Origin: DAOUAE01 sp034433795
GTDB lineage: Bacteria > Chloroflexota > UBA6077 > FW602-bin22 > DAOUAE01
Direction of reading: 5' to 3'
DNA length: 64,000 bases
Assembly (NCBI GenBank): GCA_034433795.1
Contig: DAOUAE010000002.1
Location: 161,587-225,586 of the forward strand
The notes beneath the pieces were generated by a model. It did not search any database. It was given only the letters and a program-made list of their open reading frames with translations, and had not been told where the DNA came from. A program made the translations under genes and the position numbers. Of the stretch, positions 41,531-49,117 are shown piece by piece. Each line of letters starts with the position of its first letter. Position 1 is the first letter of the stretch.

Positions 41531-42733
41531 ATGCAGTTGGGATTTCAATATCGTCTTAATCCGAATAAGACACAGGAGAAAGCGTTGAGGCAACTGCTTA
41601 GGGTTGCCTGTCGCCTCTACAATGACGCCCTCACCGAGCGAAAGGATGTTTGGGAGCAAGAAGGTCGCTCTGTCACTTACCTTGAACAGGCACTAAAGTT
41701 GAAAACTCTTAGGCAGAAAAATAAGGAACTCGCACTCCTCAACTTCAGCGCTGCCCAGCATGTTCTTCGTCGCCTCGATAAAGCCTTTCGACGCTTTTTT
41801 CAAGGCATCAAAAACGGGCAAAAAGTGGGCTATCCTCGTTTCAAAAAACCGCATCGTTTCCGCACCCTGGAGTTTACTTACGGTGATGGAGTAAAGATTG
41901 TTCACGACGAATATGGGCGCTTACGGTTGAGGGTTCAACAAGTTGGATCGATTAGGATTGTCTGGCACAGAGAACTACCGAGAGGAGCACACATCAAACA
42001 GGTTTGGCTGACCCTCAAAGCCGATGGGTGGTTTGCCACCTTCGCTTTGGAGGTGCCAGATGAGGTCGTTCGTAACCCTCTGCCACCAACAGGCAAGGCT
42101 GTTGGAATAGATGTCGGAGTGGAGAACCTTCTGGCTCTTTCTGACGGCACACTTCTAGATAACCCAAGATGGATGCGGAAGACCGAAGAAAAGATTGCGA
42201 CAAAGCAACGCATCCTCGGCAAGAAAGTCAAGGGTTCTAAACGTTGGCGAAGGATGCGCGGGCAAATTGCCAAACTGCACCTGAAGATTGGGCGCCAACG
42301 ACGGGACTTTTACTTCAAACTGACGGCCTGGTTGGTCAAGAAGTTCGACCTGATATGCGTTGAAGACCTTCACGTAAAAGGCCTGGCGCGAAGCACTCTG
42401 CGCAAGTCTGTCCACGATGCCGGTTGGGCGCTGTTCCTTAAACAAATCCTTCCCGACAAGGCTTGGAGGGCTGTGAGGGAAGTGATTTCTGTGCCCGCCA
42501 GCGGCACAAGCCAGACCTGCGCAGCGTGCAGGTGCTCTGTGCCGAAAGATCTCTCTGTTCGCTGGCACGATTGTCTGCGCTGTGGCTTTTCCGTTCATCG
42601 TGATATCAACGCCGCGATGCTGATACTTAAACTGGGCCTGGAACAAGCCCGCAGGGACGATTGGCTTGTCCAACCGTCATGCCTGCAAGAAGCCGAAGGC
42701 AAAAGCCGACGGTCGTTCACTGAGATGCTGTGA
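41531..42733 (+). CDS. tnpB: TnpB, RNA-guided nuclease of the IS605 element
   Basis: 400 residues, full family length. N-terminal helical wedge/REC-like region (QLGFQYRLNPNKTQEKALRQ), then RuvC motif I GIDVGVENLLALSDG (Asp), motif II ICVEDLHVKGL (Glu), zinc finger SQTCAACRCS...CLRCG and motif III HRDINAA (Asp). All three catalytic residues are present, so it looks able to cut DNA guided by an omega-RNA made from the element's right end. Its TGA overlaps the ATG of the Mut7-C gene (TGATG), which is odd because normally a right end follows tnpB. Confidence 0.93.
   Translation: MQLGFQYRLNPNKTQEKALRQLLRVACRLYNDALTERKDVWEQEGRSVTYLEQALKLKTLRQKNKELALLNFSAAQHVLRRLDKAFRRFFQGIKNGQKVGYPRFKKPHRFRTLEFTYGDGVKIVHDEYGRLRLRVQQVGSIRIVWHRELPRGAHIKQVWLTLKADGWFATFALEVPDEVVRNPLPPTGKAVGIDVGVENLLALSDGTLLDNPRWMRKTEEKIATKQRILGKKVKGSKRWRRMRGQIAKLHLKIGRQRRDFYFKLTAWLVKKFDLICVEDLHVKGLARSTLRKSVHDAGWALFLKQILPDKAWRAVREVISVPASGTSQTCAACRCSVPKDLSVRWHDCLRCGFSVHRDINAAMLILKLGLEQARRDDWLVQPSCLQEAEGKSRRSFTEML
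42693..42712. repeat. Candidate right-end hairpin inside the tnpB 3' end
   Basis: Imperfect palindrome CCG-aa-GGC-aaaa-GCC-ga-CGG, two 3-bp arms separated by a 2-nt mismatch, 20 bp before the tnpB stop. It has the bulged form seen at IS605 right ends and would lie in the omega-RNA scaffold. Only a candidate. Confidence 0.4.
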
Positions 42734-43203
42734 TGCGCTTTCTGGCCGACGGGATGCTGGGCCGGCTGGCCCGCTGGCTGCGGGTGCTGGGCCACGATGT
42801 CCTCTACGCGCCCGATCTGGACGACCGGGCGCTGGCCCGGCTGGCCCGGTTGGAGGGGCGGCTGCTGTTGACCCGCGATGTGGCCCTGGCCCGCCAGCGG
42901 GGAGTGCCGGCGCTGCTTATCACCAGCGACCGCCTCGACGACCAGCTCCTGCAGGTCGCCCGGCAGCTCCGTCTGAGCCTGGAGACACCGGGGCTGACCC
43001 GCTGCCTGGCCTGCAACACGCCCCTGGTCGCCGCCAGCCGCGACCAGGCCGCCGGCCGGGTGCCGCCCTACGTCCTGGCCACCCAGCCACGGCTCAGCCA
43101 GTGCCCGGCCTGCCAGCGGTTCTACTGGCCGGGCACGCACTGGGCCCGGATGCAGGAACATCTCGCCCGCCTCCGCGGGCAACTGGAGACCACCTGTGGC
43201 TGA
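42733..43203 (+). CDS. Mut7-C family RNase-like protein (PIN-fold plus zinc ribbon)
   Basis: 156 residues from ATG 42733, coupled to the tnpB stop. PIN-like core: FLADGMLGRLARWLRVLGHD (first Asp), GRLLLTRDVALARQRG (second Asp), then a C-terminal four-Cys zinc ribbon (CLACN... and CPACQRFYWPG) that ends HWARM. This is the Mut7-C domain (PF01927), predicted to be an RNA-processing nuclease. It returns to host-like high GC at once. It overlaps the next gene by 8 bp, so the two products are probably made together. Confidence 0.9.
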   Translation: MRFLADGMLGRLARWLRVLGHDVLYAPDLDDRALARLARLEGRLLLTRDVALARQRGVPALLITSDRLDDQLLQVARQLRLSLETPGLTRCLACNTPLVAASRDQAAGRVPPYVLATQPRLSQCPACQRFYWPGTHWARMQEHLARLRGQLETTCG

Positions 43204-45391
43204 TCCCCGTCCCGTCACCGTCGTCGCCCGCCGGATCCGTCAGGCGAACTACCGCTATCTCGGCTTCCTCGTCGTTCAGGACGCCGCCGGCGTCCAGTAC
43301 ACCCTGCCGATGACCGGCACCGTCGCCCAGTGGCTCCTGGAGGGACAGGAGCTCCGGCTCTCGACCACCCGAACGGAGGCCATCGGTTTCGACGACTACA
43401 CCCTGGCCGGCGAGGTCCCCATCTGGCCGCTCTTCGCCCGCGCCTACACGCTGGAGCGCCGCTCGCCGCTGAGCGGCAAGGTGCTGTACACCTACACCCT
43501 GCTGGCCCGCGAGGCCCGCTACGAGCGCGACTACGAGGCCATCGTCGAGCTCGAGCAGTACCATTACGCCTCTGACGAAGAACTCATCGCCCTCTGGACC
43601 TGCGAGACCTGCGACCTCTACATCGAGGCCAACGCCCGCCCGACCTGCCCGCGCTGCGGCGGACGGATGCGGCTGCACGACCTGCGCAGCGCCACCCGCG
43701 CCTCGCGCTTCCTGGTCCTGGAACTCCAGACCCGCGCCCCCTACGAGCCGCAGTACGTGGGCTACGTCCGGGTGGACCCGCCGGTGCCGCTGATGCATCG
43801 GCGCCGGCCCGACGGCACCGTCGAGCCCAACATCCGCCAGAAGGTTTTTCCCCCCGACTGGTTCGCCTACCCCTTCCACCCTGAAGGGGTTCAGGCCCCC
43901 TCGTGGTGGGAGGCCCAGGAGGAATCGCTGCGGACCACCCGCTCGCCGGTCTCCCGCCTGGCCCGGGTGGTCATTCACCCTGATTACCGTGCCGACGGCC
44001 TGGGACAGCAGGCCGTCCGGGCCATGCTCGACTGGGTCCGGGAGCGCTGGATCCCGGAGATGCGGGTCGCCAAAGAGGCCATCGAGACCATCGCTATGAT
44101 GGCCCGCTACAACCCCTTCCTGGAGAAGGTCGGCTTCGTCTACCTCTGGGACACCGCCGGCGGACGGCCCGTCCTCTACTACCCCCTCTCCGCGACCGCC
44201 GAACGGCGGATCGCCCATTTCCTGCGCCATGATCCGGTCGCCCGTGAGCACGGAGGCAAACTCTACCGCTCGCGCTTCCCCACCGTGGAGAAACTGGCCG
44301 GTCCCCTCATCCTGCGCCGGCTCACCAAGTCGTACACCAACCGCCTGACGCTCGAGCACCTCTCACCGGCCGTCCAGCAGCTGCTCGAAGCCTTCGGCGT
44401 CAAGCACCGTGTCATCCAGAAGTTCATCTTCCGCGAGGCCGAGATCGAAATCGTTCCGGGCGGCGTCCACGTCCTGCTGGGAGCCTCGGGGGCGGGCAAG
44501 ACGACGCTCCTGCGGCTGCTCTACGGCGTCACCGTCGGCGTCGACCACCCGCTGTACCAGCCCGAGAGCGCCGAGGTCACGGTCCCGGAAAACGTCCGGG
44601 TCGCCGCCCTGATCGCCGGCGAGGTCGAGCCGGAATTCGGCGACCTGCCCCTGGCCGAGGCCCTCTATCAGCTCACCGGGGATGAGGGACTGGCCGTTGA
44701 GGTCCTCAACGAGACCGGGCTGGCCGACGCCGTCCTCTACCGTGCCCCCTTCCGCGAGCTCTCGACCGGCCAGAAAGAGCGGGCCAGGCTGGCGGCTCTG
44801 CTGGCCCGGCAGCCCAACCTGCTCCTGGTCGATGAGTTCGCCGCCCACCTGGACCCGCTGACCGCCGTCCGTCTGGCCCGTCGGCTGGCCCACCTGGCCC
44901 GAAGCAAAAACCTCACCCTGGTCCTGGTCACCCACCGGACCGAGGTCATCGAGGCCCTGGAGCCCGATCTCCTCTACCTGGTGGGGTACGGCACCCTCTA
45001 CCGCGCCACCGAGATCCCGGAGCGGGCCTTCCGGGTCATGGAGCCCTACGCCCGCTACATCGTCGAGGGGAAGAAACGGTGGGAACTCCGCCGCTATCCC
45101 ACCCGCATTCGTGGCCGGGTCGGCGTCGTCAGCGGCGGGAAACTCCTGGGCACGGTCGAGATCCTGGGAAGCCGGGGGCCGTTCTCCCTGGAAGAACTGG
45201 CCGAGCACCAGGAGAAGCATCTGGCCGACCCCCGCTTTCTGCGCGAGTACGCCGCCGGGAGACCCCTCTACGCCTGGGAACTGGGTCAGGCCCGCAAGTT
45301 CGACCGGCCGATCCCCATCGTCGCCCGGCCCGGCCAGCAGGCCTGGCTCAAGCCCGAGCCCCAGCCGGAGAAAGAGGACGCCGCCACCTGA
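43196..45391 (+). CDS. Multidomain protein: zinc ribbon, acetyltransferase-like region, ABC ATPase, ASCH domain (COG2401-like)
   Basis: 731 residues from GTG 43196, with GGAG 8 bp upstream, overlapping Mut7-C. Order: N-terminal beta-rich region 1-130; zinc ribbon CETC...CPRC at 136-154; GNAT-like region 165-330 with VVIHPDYRADGLGQQ; soluble ABC ATPase with Walker A GASGAGKTT (429-437), signature LSTGQKERA (522-530), Walker B LLLVDEF (542-548) and VTH (578-580); C-terminal ASCH domain 613-720 with signature GKKRWELR (625-632) and YAWEL. No TM helix, so not a transporter. COG2401 is described as ABC-type ATPase fused to a predicted acetyltransferase. ASCH is a PUA-like RNA-binding fold. Role in RNA modification or quality control is inferred. 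Confidence 0.85.
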   Translation: MADPRPVTVVARRIRQANYRYLGFLVVQDAAGVQYTLPMTGTVAQWLLEGQELRLSTTRTEAIGFDDYTLAGEVPIWPLFARAYTLERRSPLSGKVLYTYTLLAREARYERDYEAIVELEQYHYASDEELIALWTCETCDLYIEANARPTCPRCGGRMRLHDLRSATRASRFLVLELQTRAPYEPQYVGYVRVDPPVPLMHRRRPDGTVEPNIRQKVFPPDWFAYPFHPEGVQAPSWWEAQEESLRTTRSPVSRLARVVIHPDYRADGLGQQAVRAMLDWVRERWIPEMRVAKEAIETIAMMARYNPFLEKVGFVYLWDTAGGRPVLYYPLSATAERRIAHFLRHDPVAREHGGKLYRSRFPTVEKLAGPLILRRLTKSYTNRLTLEHLSPAVQQLLEAFGVKHRVIQKFIFREAEIEIVPGGVHVLLGASGAGKTTLLRLLYGVTVGVDHPLYQPESAEVTVPENVRVAALIAGEVEPEFGDLPLAEALYQLTGDEGLAVEVLNETGLADAVLYRAPFRELSTGQKERARLAALLARQPNLLLVDEFAAHLDPLTAVRLARRLAHLARSKNLTLVLVTHRTEVIEALEPDLLYLVGYGTLYRATEIPERAFRVMEPYARYIVEGKKRWELRRYPTRIRGRVGVVSGGKLLGTVEILGSRGPFSLEELAEHQEKHLADPRFLREYAAGRPLYAWELGQARKFDRPIPIVARPGQQAWLKPEPQPEKEDAAT

Positions 45392-45394
45392 GGC

Positions 45395-46231
45395 CTACTC
45401 GTCCTCTTCCTCCTCCTCCTCTTCCTCGACGGCCGGCGCCCGGACCTGCGGCAGAACCACCGCCTCCTCCCGTGGCCGGCGCCGGAGCGGCCGGATCTGG
45501 GCGATGGCCTGGCGGTAGCGGGTGACGCTGGCCCGCACGGCCTCCGGGGTCTCGCCGATGAGCGGCGGGGTCAAAAGCAGCCCCAGGACACCCGCCTGGC
45601 GCAGCGCCTGGAGATCCGCCGGCAGCAGGTTCTGCTCGGTCGGCACGACCACCGGCTGGCGCACCAGGTCGGCCACCTGACGCATCCCCAGCACATCATA
45701 CAGCGAGAGATAGACGGCGTCCTCGCGCAGACGGGCCCGCCCCAGGACGACCGCGTCGACCTCCAGCTCCCCCAACGCCCGCAGGAGCCCTGGCGCCAGG
45801 TCGGCCTCCACCCGGATCAGCCGGCCGACCCCCTCGACCGTCACCAGCGGCGCCGGCGCCTGCTCGACCCCGACGATGAGGAAATCGAAGCCGGCGCCAG
45901 CCAGCCAGTGGACATCCTCAACCGTCAGACTGGCCGCCGGCCCGTAGACCAGCCCGACCGGGACGCCGCCGGCCGCCTGCTGGCAGGCTATCAACCGATC
46001 CCGTTCCTCCTCTGGAGAGGCGGCGCCGGTCGCCGCCGGGATGGCCACCGCGTCGGCCCCGGCCTGGCCGGCCGCCGCCACCAGGTCGACCGTGGCCTGC
46101 GGCACCTGGGCGAGGAGGGCCATGGCCGGCACCGTTCGCGGCACCGCCGCGAACCCGATCGGGGCCACCGGCCCACGCTGAACATCACGCAACCGCTCGA
46201 TCAGGCGACTCCGCGTTCGTTCTGTCATCAT
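45395..46231 (-). CDS. TIM-barrel-like protein with polyglutamate tail, unrecognised
   Basis: 278 residues. Alternating strands and helices (VDLVAAAGQAGADAVAIPA, DVHWLAGAGFDFLIVGVEQ, QALRQAGVLGLLLTPPLIG) suggest a small-molecule barrel, but I see no known active-site motif. The C-terminus runs into an acidic tail of ten residues (EEEEEEEEDE) encoded by a GAG/GAA repeat at 45397-45430. It starts 32 bp after the LarA-like gene and is probably co-transcribed with it. No function assigned. Confidence 0.65.
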   Translation of the reverse strand: MMTERTRSRLIERLRDVQRGPVAPIGFAAVPRTVPAMALLAQVPQATVDLVAAAGQAGADAVAIPAATGAASPEEERDRLIACQQAAGGVPVGLVYGPAASLTVEDVHWLAGAGFDFLIVGVEQAPAPLVTVEGVGRLIRVEADLAPGLLRALGELEVDAVVLGRARLREDAVYLSLYDVLGMRQVADLVRQPVVVPTEQNLLPADLQALRQAGVLGLLLTPPLIGETPEAVRASVTRYRQAIAQIRPLRRRPREEAVVLPQVRAPAVEEEEEEEEDE

Positions 46232-46263
46232 CCCCCACTGTTTCCGCTGGCGATCTCTTCCGG

Positions 46264-47559
46264 TCAGTGCCCGACCGCCGCACGATGGGCCAGGCCGGGA
46301 AAGGCCTGCTCGAAGGGCTCGATCCGGCCATCGGGCGAGAAGCGGACCGGCTGAGGCGGCCCGACGATCTCCAGTCCCCGCGCCTCGGCCTCGGCCCGCA
46401 GCGCCGGCGAGATGAAAAACTCCCCGAGGTGCAGCGTATCGCGGAGGCGGACCACCCGTGGGTTGGCCGCCGTCTCCGGGTCCAGACGGGAGAGCGCGGT
46501 CTCGATGGCCGTCCGGTCGTCGGGCAGAACCACCGGGATCTTGACCCGCTCCAGGAAGCCGCTGGTGATGCCGTTCACATAGGTCGTCTCGCGGTCCATC
46601 TTGGCCAGGAGACGGGCGGTGGTCAGGTCCGCCAGCCCGAGGCCGATGGCGTTGCCGTGCGAGGCCGGAGTCAGGTCCAGGACCACCAGCAGCCGGACCC
46701 GTGGGCGGCGCGGGTCGCGCTCACCGGGGATCCTGACCCGGCCGATGACGTTGGTGTCCATCCCGGTGCCGGAGATGTCCTTGCCCATCCAGTCGACAAT
46801 GAGAAGGTCGAGAGTCGTAAAGGGCAGGCGCGGCAGCCAGGCCTTGGCGCGGCGCAGCAGCCGCCGCTCGACGGCCTCCATCTCCTCCGGCTCGACCGCC
46901 ACGATGGCCGCCGTCTGGTCGTACCCGTCCTCCAGCACCGCCAGGCCAAGAACAATCCGGCCGGTGGCCAGGACCACCCGGGCCACCGCCGGGATGAAGC
47001 GCCGCAGTCCCTCGGCCCCATAGGCGTGGATGAGTTCGGCCTGGGTCTTCTTGCCCAGGCCGATGGCGATCATTTTCAGCAGCCCGCTCTCGATGGGGCC
47101 GGTGAAGTCGGTGTGTTTCTTCACCCGGTTGACCACCACGATGCCGTCGGCCTCCCAGGCCAGCCGATCGACGTGCACCGGCATCCCCTCGGGCGTCTGA
47201 CCGATGCGGACCACCGCCATCGAGGAGCGGATCGGCGCCCCCACCCGCTCCTCGGTGATCCCCAAGGCGCGCAGGACCTCGACCTGCCCTTCGGCGGTGC
47301 CTCCGCCGTGGCTGCCCATCGCCGGCACGATGAACGGTTCAAAGCCCAGAGTGCGCAGGGCACGGACCGTGGCGGCGATGATCCGGTCGATATTGGCGAT
47401 ACCCCGGCTGCCGGCCGTGATCGCCACCCTGGCACCGGGGCGCAGCCGCTCCCGCAGCCGGCTGGCCAGCACCTGACGGTGGACGGTGCCCTCGATATCG
47501 GCCAGCGGAGCCGCCCGCAGCCGCTGGCGGACTGGCAGAAGCGGGGGCAGAGGACTCAT
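46264..47559 (-). CDS. LarA-like (DUF2088) protein, putative nickel-pincer enzyme
   Basis: 431 residues from ATG 47559 with GGGAGG upstream. Conserved blocks: ITAGSRGIANIDRIIAATVR, PFIVPAMGSHGGGTAEGQ, GAPIRSSMAVVRIG, VVVNRVKKHTDFTGPIESGL and LKMIAIGLGK. This is the DUF2088/lactate-racemase-like family, of which LarA uses a nickel-pincer cofactor covalently bound to Lys. The His and Lys residues in SHGGGT, KKHTDF and LLKM are candidates for ligands and attachment. Reaction unknown: racemase or epimerase of a hydroxy acid is plausible. larB and larC are 6.5 kb away on the same strand. Confidence 0.8.
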   Translation of the reverse strand: MSPLPPLLPVRQRLRAAPLADIEGTVHRQVLASRLRERLRPGARVAITAGSRGIANIDRIIAATVRALRTLGFEPFIVPAMGSHGGGTAEGQVEVLRALGITEERVGAPIRSSMAVVRIGQTPEGMPVHVDRLAWEADGIVVVNRVKKHTDFTGPIESGLLKMIAIGLGKKTQAELIHAYGAEGLRRFIPAVARVVLATGRIVLGLAVLEDGYDQTAAIVAVEPEEMEAVERRLLRRAKAWLPRLPFTTLDLLIVDWMGKDISGTGMDTNVIGRVRIPGERDPRRPRVRLLVVLDLTPASHGNAIGLGLADLTTARLLAKMDRETTYVNGITSGFLERVKIPVVLPDDRTAIETALSRLDPETAANPRVVRLRDTLHLGEFFISPALRAEAEARGLEIVGPPQPVRFSPDGRIEPFEQAFPGLAHRAAVGH

Positions 47560-47646
47560 CGGACGCCTCCCAGGGCCGATCATATCACACCCGGTCGGCC
47601 GGCGACAGCCAGCGCCGGGTGCCAGCCGTCATCCCCGGACAGGCCG

Positions 47647-47681
47647 GCGGGGCCACCGCCCCACACCGCCAGCGGCCCCGC
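47647..47681. repeat. 8-bp GC-rich inverted repeat between LarA-like and M24 genes
   Basis: GCGGGGCC (47647-47654) and GGCCCCGC (47674-47681) with a 19-nt loop, downstream of the M24 gene and upstream of the LarA-like gene on the minus strand. Terminator-like position but no T-run. Confidence 0.35.
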
Positions 47682-47712
47682 GGGAGCCGGGCCGGGTTCA
47701 AAACCGGGGCGG

Positions 47713-48843
47713 TCAGGGCGGCGGGACGATCTGCCACTCCCGGCCCTGGTCGCCCAGGCCCTCGCAGCCGGTGGGGGTGATGGCCACCGCGTCCTCGATC
47801 TTGACGTGTCCGACCTCGGGGTGACGGAACTCGGTTTCGATGGAGAGGACCATCCCGGCCGCTAGCGGCCGCTCGTTGCCCGGCTGGATGACCGGCTGCT
47901 CGTGTGAGACCATGCCGATGCCGTGGGCCACGAAGCGTCCGTAGGCGGCGAAGGGGCTGGCCTTGACCGCCTCGTCGCCCAGGACCTGGACTGCGCCGCA
48001 GGGAAGGCCAGGCCGCAGCTCCCGACGCACGGCGTCCTGGACGGCCAGGCAGGCGGCGTGCAGCTCGCGCGCCAGCGGCGAGGGCTCGCCCAGGCAGCCC
48101 ATACGGCAGATGTCCGAGAGGTAGTCGCCGTCCTCGCCGCCGGCGTCCAGATGGAGCGTGTGGCCCGGCTGCCAGGGCGTCTCCGAGGGCGCCCGCAGGA
48201 AGCCGGGACCGGCGTTGGTGAAGACCCAGAGGAAGTGCAGGCCACGCTGCTCCATCTCCAGGCGCACGTGGTCGGCCATCTGGCGGGTGGTGAGGCCGGG
48301 CCGGCCGTGCTGGAAGGCGGCGCAGAGGCTGGCGGCCGTGCGGTCGTAGACCGAGCGCAGGTGGGCCAGTTCGGCCGGCGTCTTGATGGCCCGCAGTTCG
48401 TCGAAGAGGTCGGTGGCGTCCACCAGGGTCGCGTGGGGCAGGTCGCGCTGGAGGGTGAGATAGGCGTCGGCCGGCAGGAAGGCCATCTCCACCCCGATCC
48501 GACCGGTGCCCGCCCCCAGCTGGCGGGCCAGCGCTGCGGCCTGAGCGGCGGCGCTGACCGTGCTGCGGGCCGTCTCAAAGCGCTGGGCGATCCAGAGGCC
48601 GTGGACCTCGAGGGCCCCCCGCTCGCCGGTCGTGCCGATGTAGAAACTGTCGGCCAGCCGGCCACGGGGAATACCGACAAAGGGCAGGTACTGGCTGGTG
48701 CCCAGGCGGGTGAAGCGGGCGTGGAAGTGGTAGAAATAGCCGCCGGTCAGGTAGCGAATGTTGTGGCGCGTGCAGGCCAGGACCAGGTCGACTCCGGCCT
48801 GCTCCATCAGGGCCATCAGCTTCTCCGCGTCGAACGGAACCAT
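47713..48843 (-). CDS. M24 family metallopeptidase (Xaa-Pro peptidase-like)
   Basis: 376 residues. Here, unlike the paralogue at 32.6 kb, all five metal ligands are present: Asp in TLHLDAGGEDGDYLSDICR (two Asp), His in VAHGIGMVSHEQP, Glu in LSIETEF and Glu in VKIEDAVAIT. The N-domain is creatinase-like (LVLACTRHNIRYLTGGY). It probably removes residues before or after proline, or acts on a related small amide. It lies downstream of a sugar permease remnant and has a good promoter at 49052-49080. Confidence 0.9.
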   Translation of the reverse strand: MVPFDAEKLMALMEQAGVDLVLACTRHNIRYLTGGYFYHFHARFTRLGTSQYLPFVGIPRGRLADSFYIGTTGERGALEVHGLWIAQRFETARSTVSAAAQAAALARQLGAGTGRIGVEMAFLPADAYLTLQRDLPHATLVDATDLFDELRAIKTPAELAHLRSVYDRTAASLCAAFQHGRPGLTTRQMADHVRLEMEQRGLHFLWVFTNAGPGFLRAPSETPWQPGHTLHLDAGGEDGDYLSDICRMGCLGEPSPLARELHAACLAVQDAVRRELRPGLPCGAVQVLGDEAVKASPFAAYGRFVAHGIGMVSHEQPVIQPGNERPLAAGMVLSIETEFRHPEVGHVKIEDAVAITPTGCEGLGDQGREWQIVPPP

Positions 48844-48870
48844 CGCACCCCTTTCACGGCGGGTGAATTC

Positions 48871-49029
48871 TCACCCTTTGATCCCTGACATGATAATCCC
48901 GCAGACGAAATAGCGCTGCATGGTGAAGAAGATGACCAGGCACGGAGCCGCCATCAGCAGCGAGGCGGCCATCAAGAGGTTCTCTCGCGGCTCCGTCGGG
49001 TCGTTGGCGAACCTGGGGCCGCTGAAAGC
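48871..49029 (-). pseudogene. C-terminal remnant of a sugar ABC permease (MalG type)
   Basis: Reading minus, FANDPTEPRENLLMAASLLM is followed by PCLVIFFTMQRYFVCGIIMSG and the terminal IKG. This is the end of a carbohydrate permease (last TM plus QRYFV.GI..G.KG), but everything before is missing. The intact permease at 49118-50011 ends similarly (LFQEHIVRGITLTGLKG) yet is not identical, so this is a remnant of a second permease rather than an exact duplicate. It now lies between a promoter and the M24 gene. Confidence 0.75.
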
Positions 49030-49051
49030 AGAGAGGCGCCCGGCGCCTCCG

Positions 49052-49080
49052 AGTGTAGCACCATCACCCCGCGCTGACAA
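49052..49080 (-). promoter_or_regulatory. Promoter TTGTCA-17-TACACT upstream of the M24 peptidase
   Basis: Minus strand -35 TTGTCA (49075-49080), 17-bp spacer, -10 TACACT (49052-49057). A transcript from here would carry the permease remnant as a leader of about 200 nt before ATG 48843. A 7-bp stem at 49033-49049 lies near the predicted start. Confidence 0.6.
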
Positions 49081-49084
49081 TCCC

Positions 49085-49105
49085 GGTTCTCATCCTCTGA
49101 GAACC
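49085..49105 (-). terminator. 8-bp stem-loop after the sugar permease operon
   Basis: GGTTCTCA (49085-49092) pairs with TGAGAACC (49098-49105), loop 5 nt, 13 bp past the permease stop on the minus strand. Likely the end of the importer transcript; no T-run follows. Confidence 0.45.
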
Positions 49106-49117
49106 AGACGACGGCGG

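Larger units (their letters stand above)
41078..42732 (+). mobile_element. IS200/IS605-family element (tnpA + tnpB)
   Basis: A clearly lower-GC block with a Y1 transposase and a full-length TnpB in the same direction, 3 bp apart. Ends are approximate, since this family has no terminal repeats or duplications; a palindrome at 41089-41100 and an imperfect one at 42693-42712 are candidates for the left- and right-end hairpins. Base composition and codon use differ sharply from the host, which indicates transfer. Confidence 0.8.

Noticed and set aside
43196..45391. Interpretation of the ABC ATPase as part of a transporter
   Set aside because: It has no membrane helix, no adjacent permease, and is flanked in the same chain by zinc ribbon, GNAT-like and ASCH domains.
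48871..49080. A separate 69-residue gene
   Set aside because: Its last 50 residues are the end of an ABC permease; the first 17 have no similarity and the start overlaps a promoter, so it is called a remnant.
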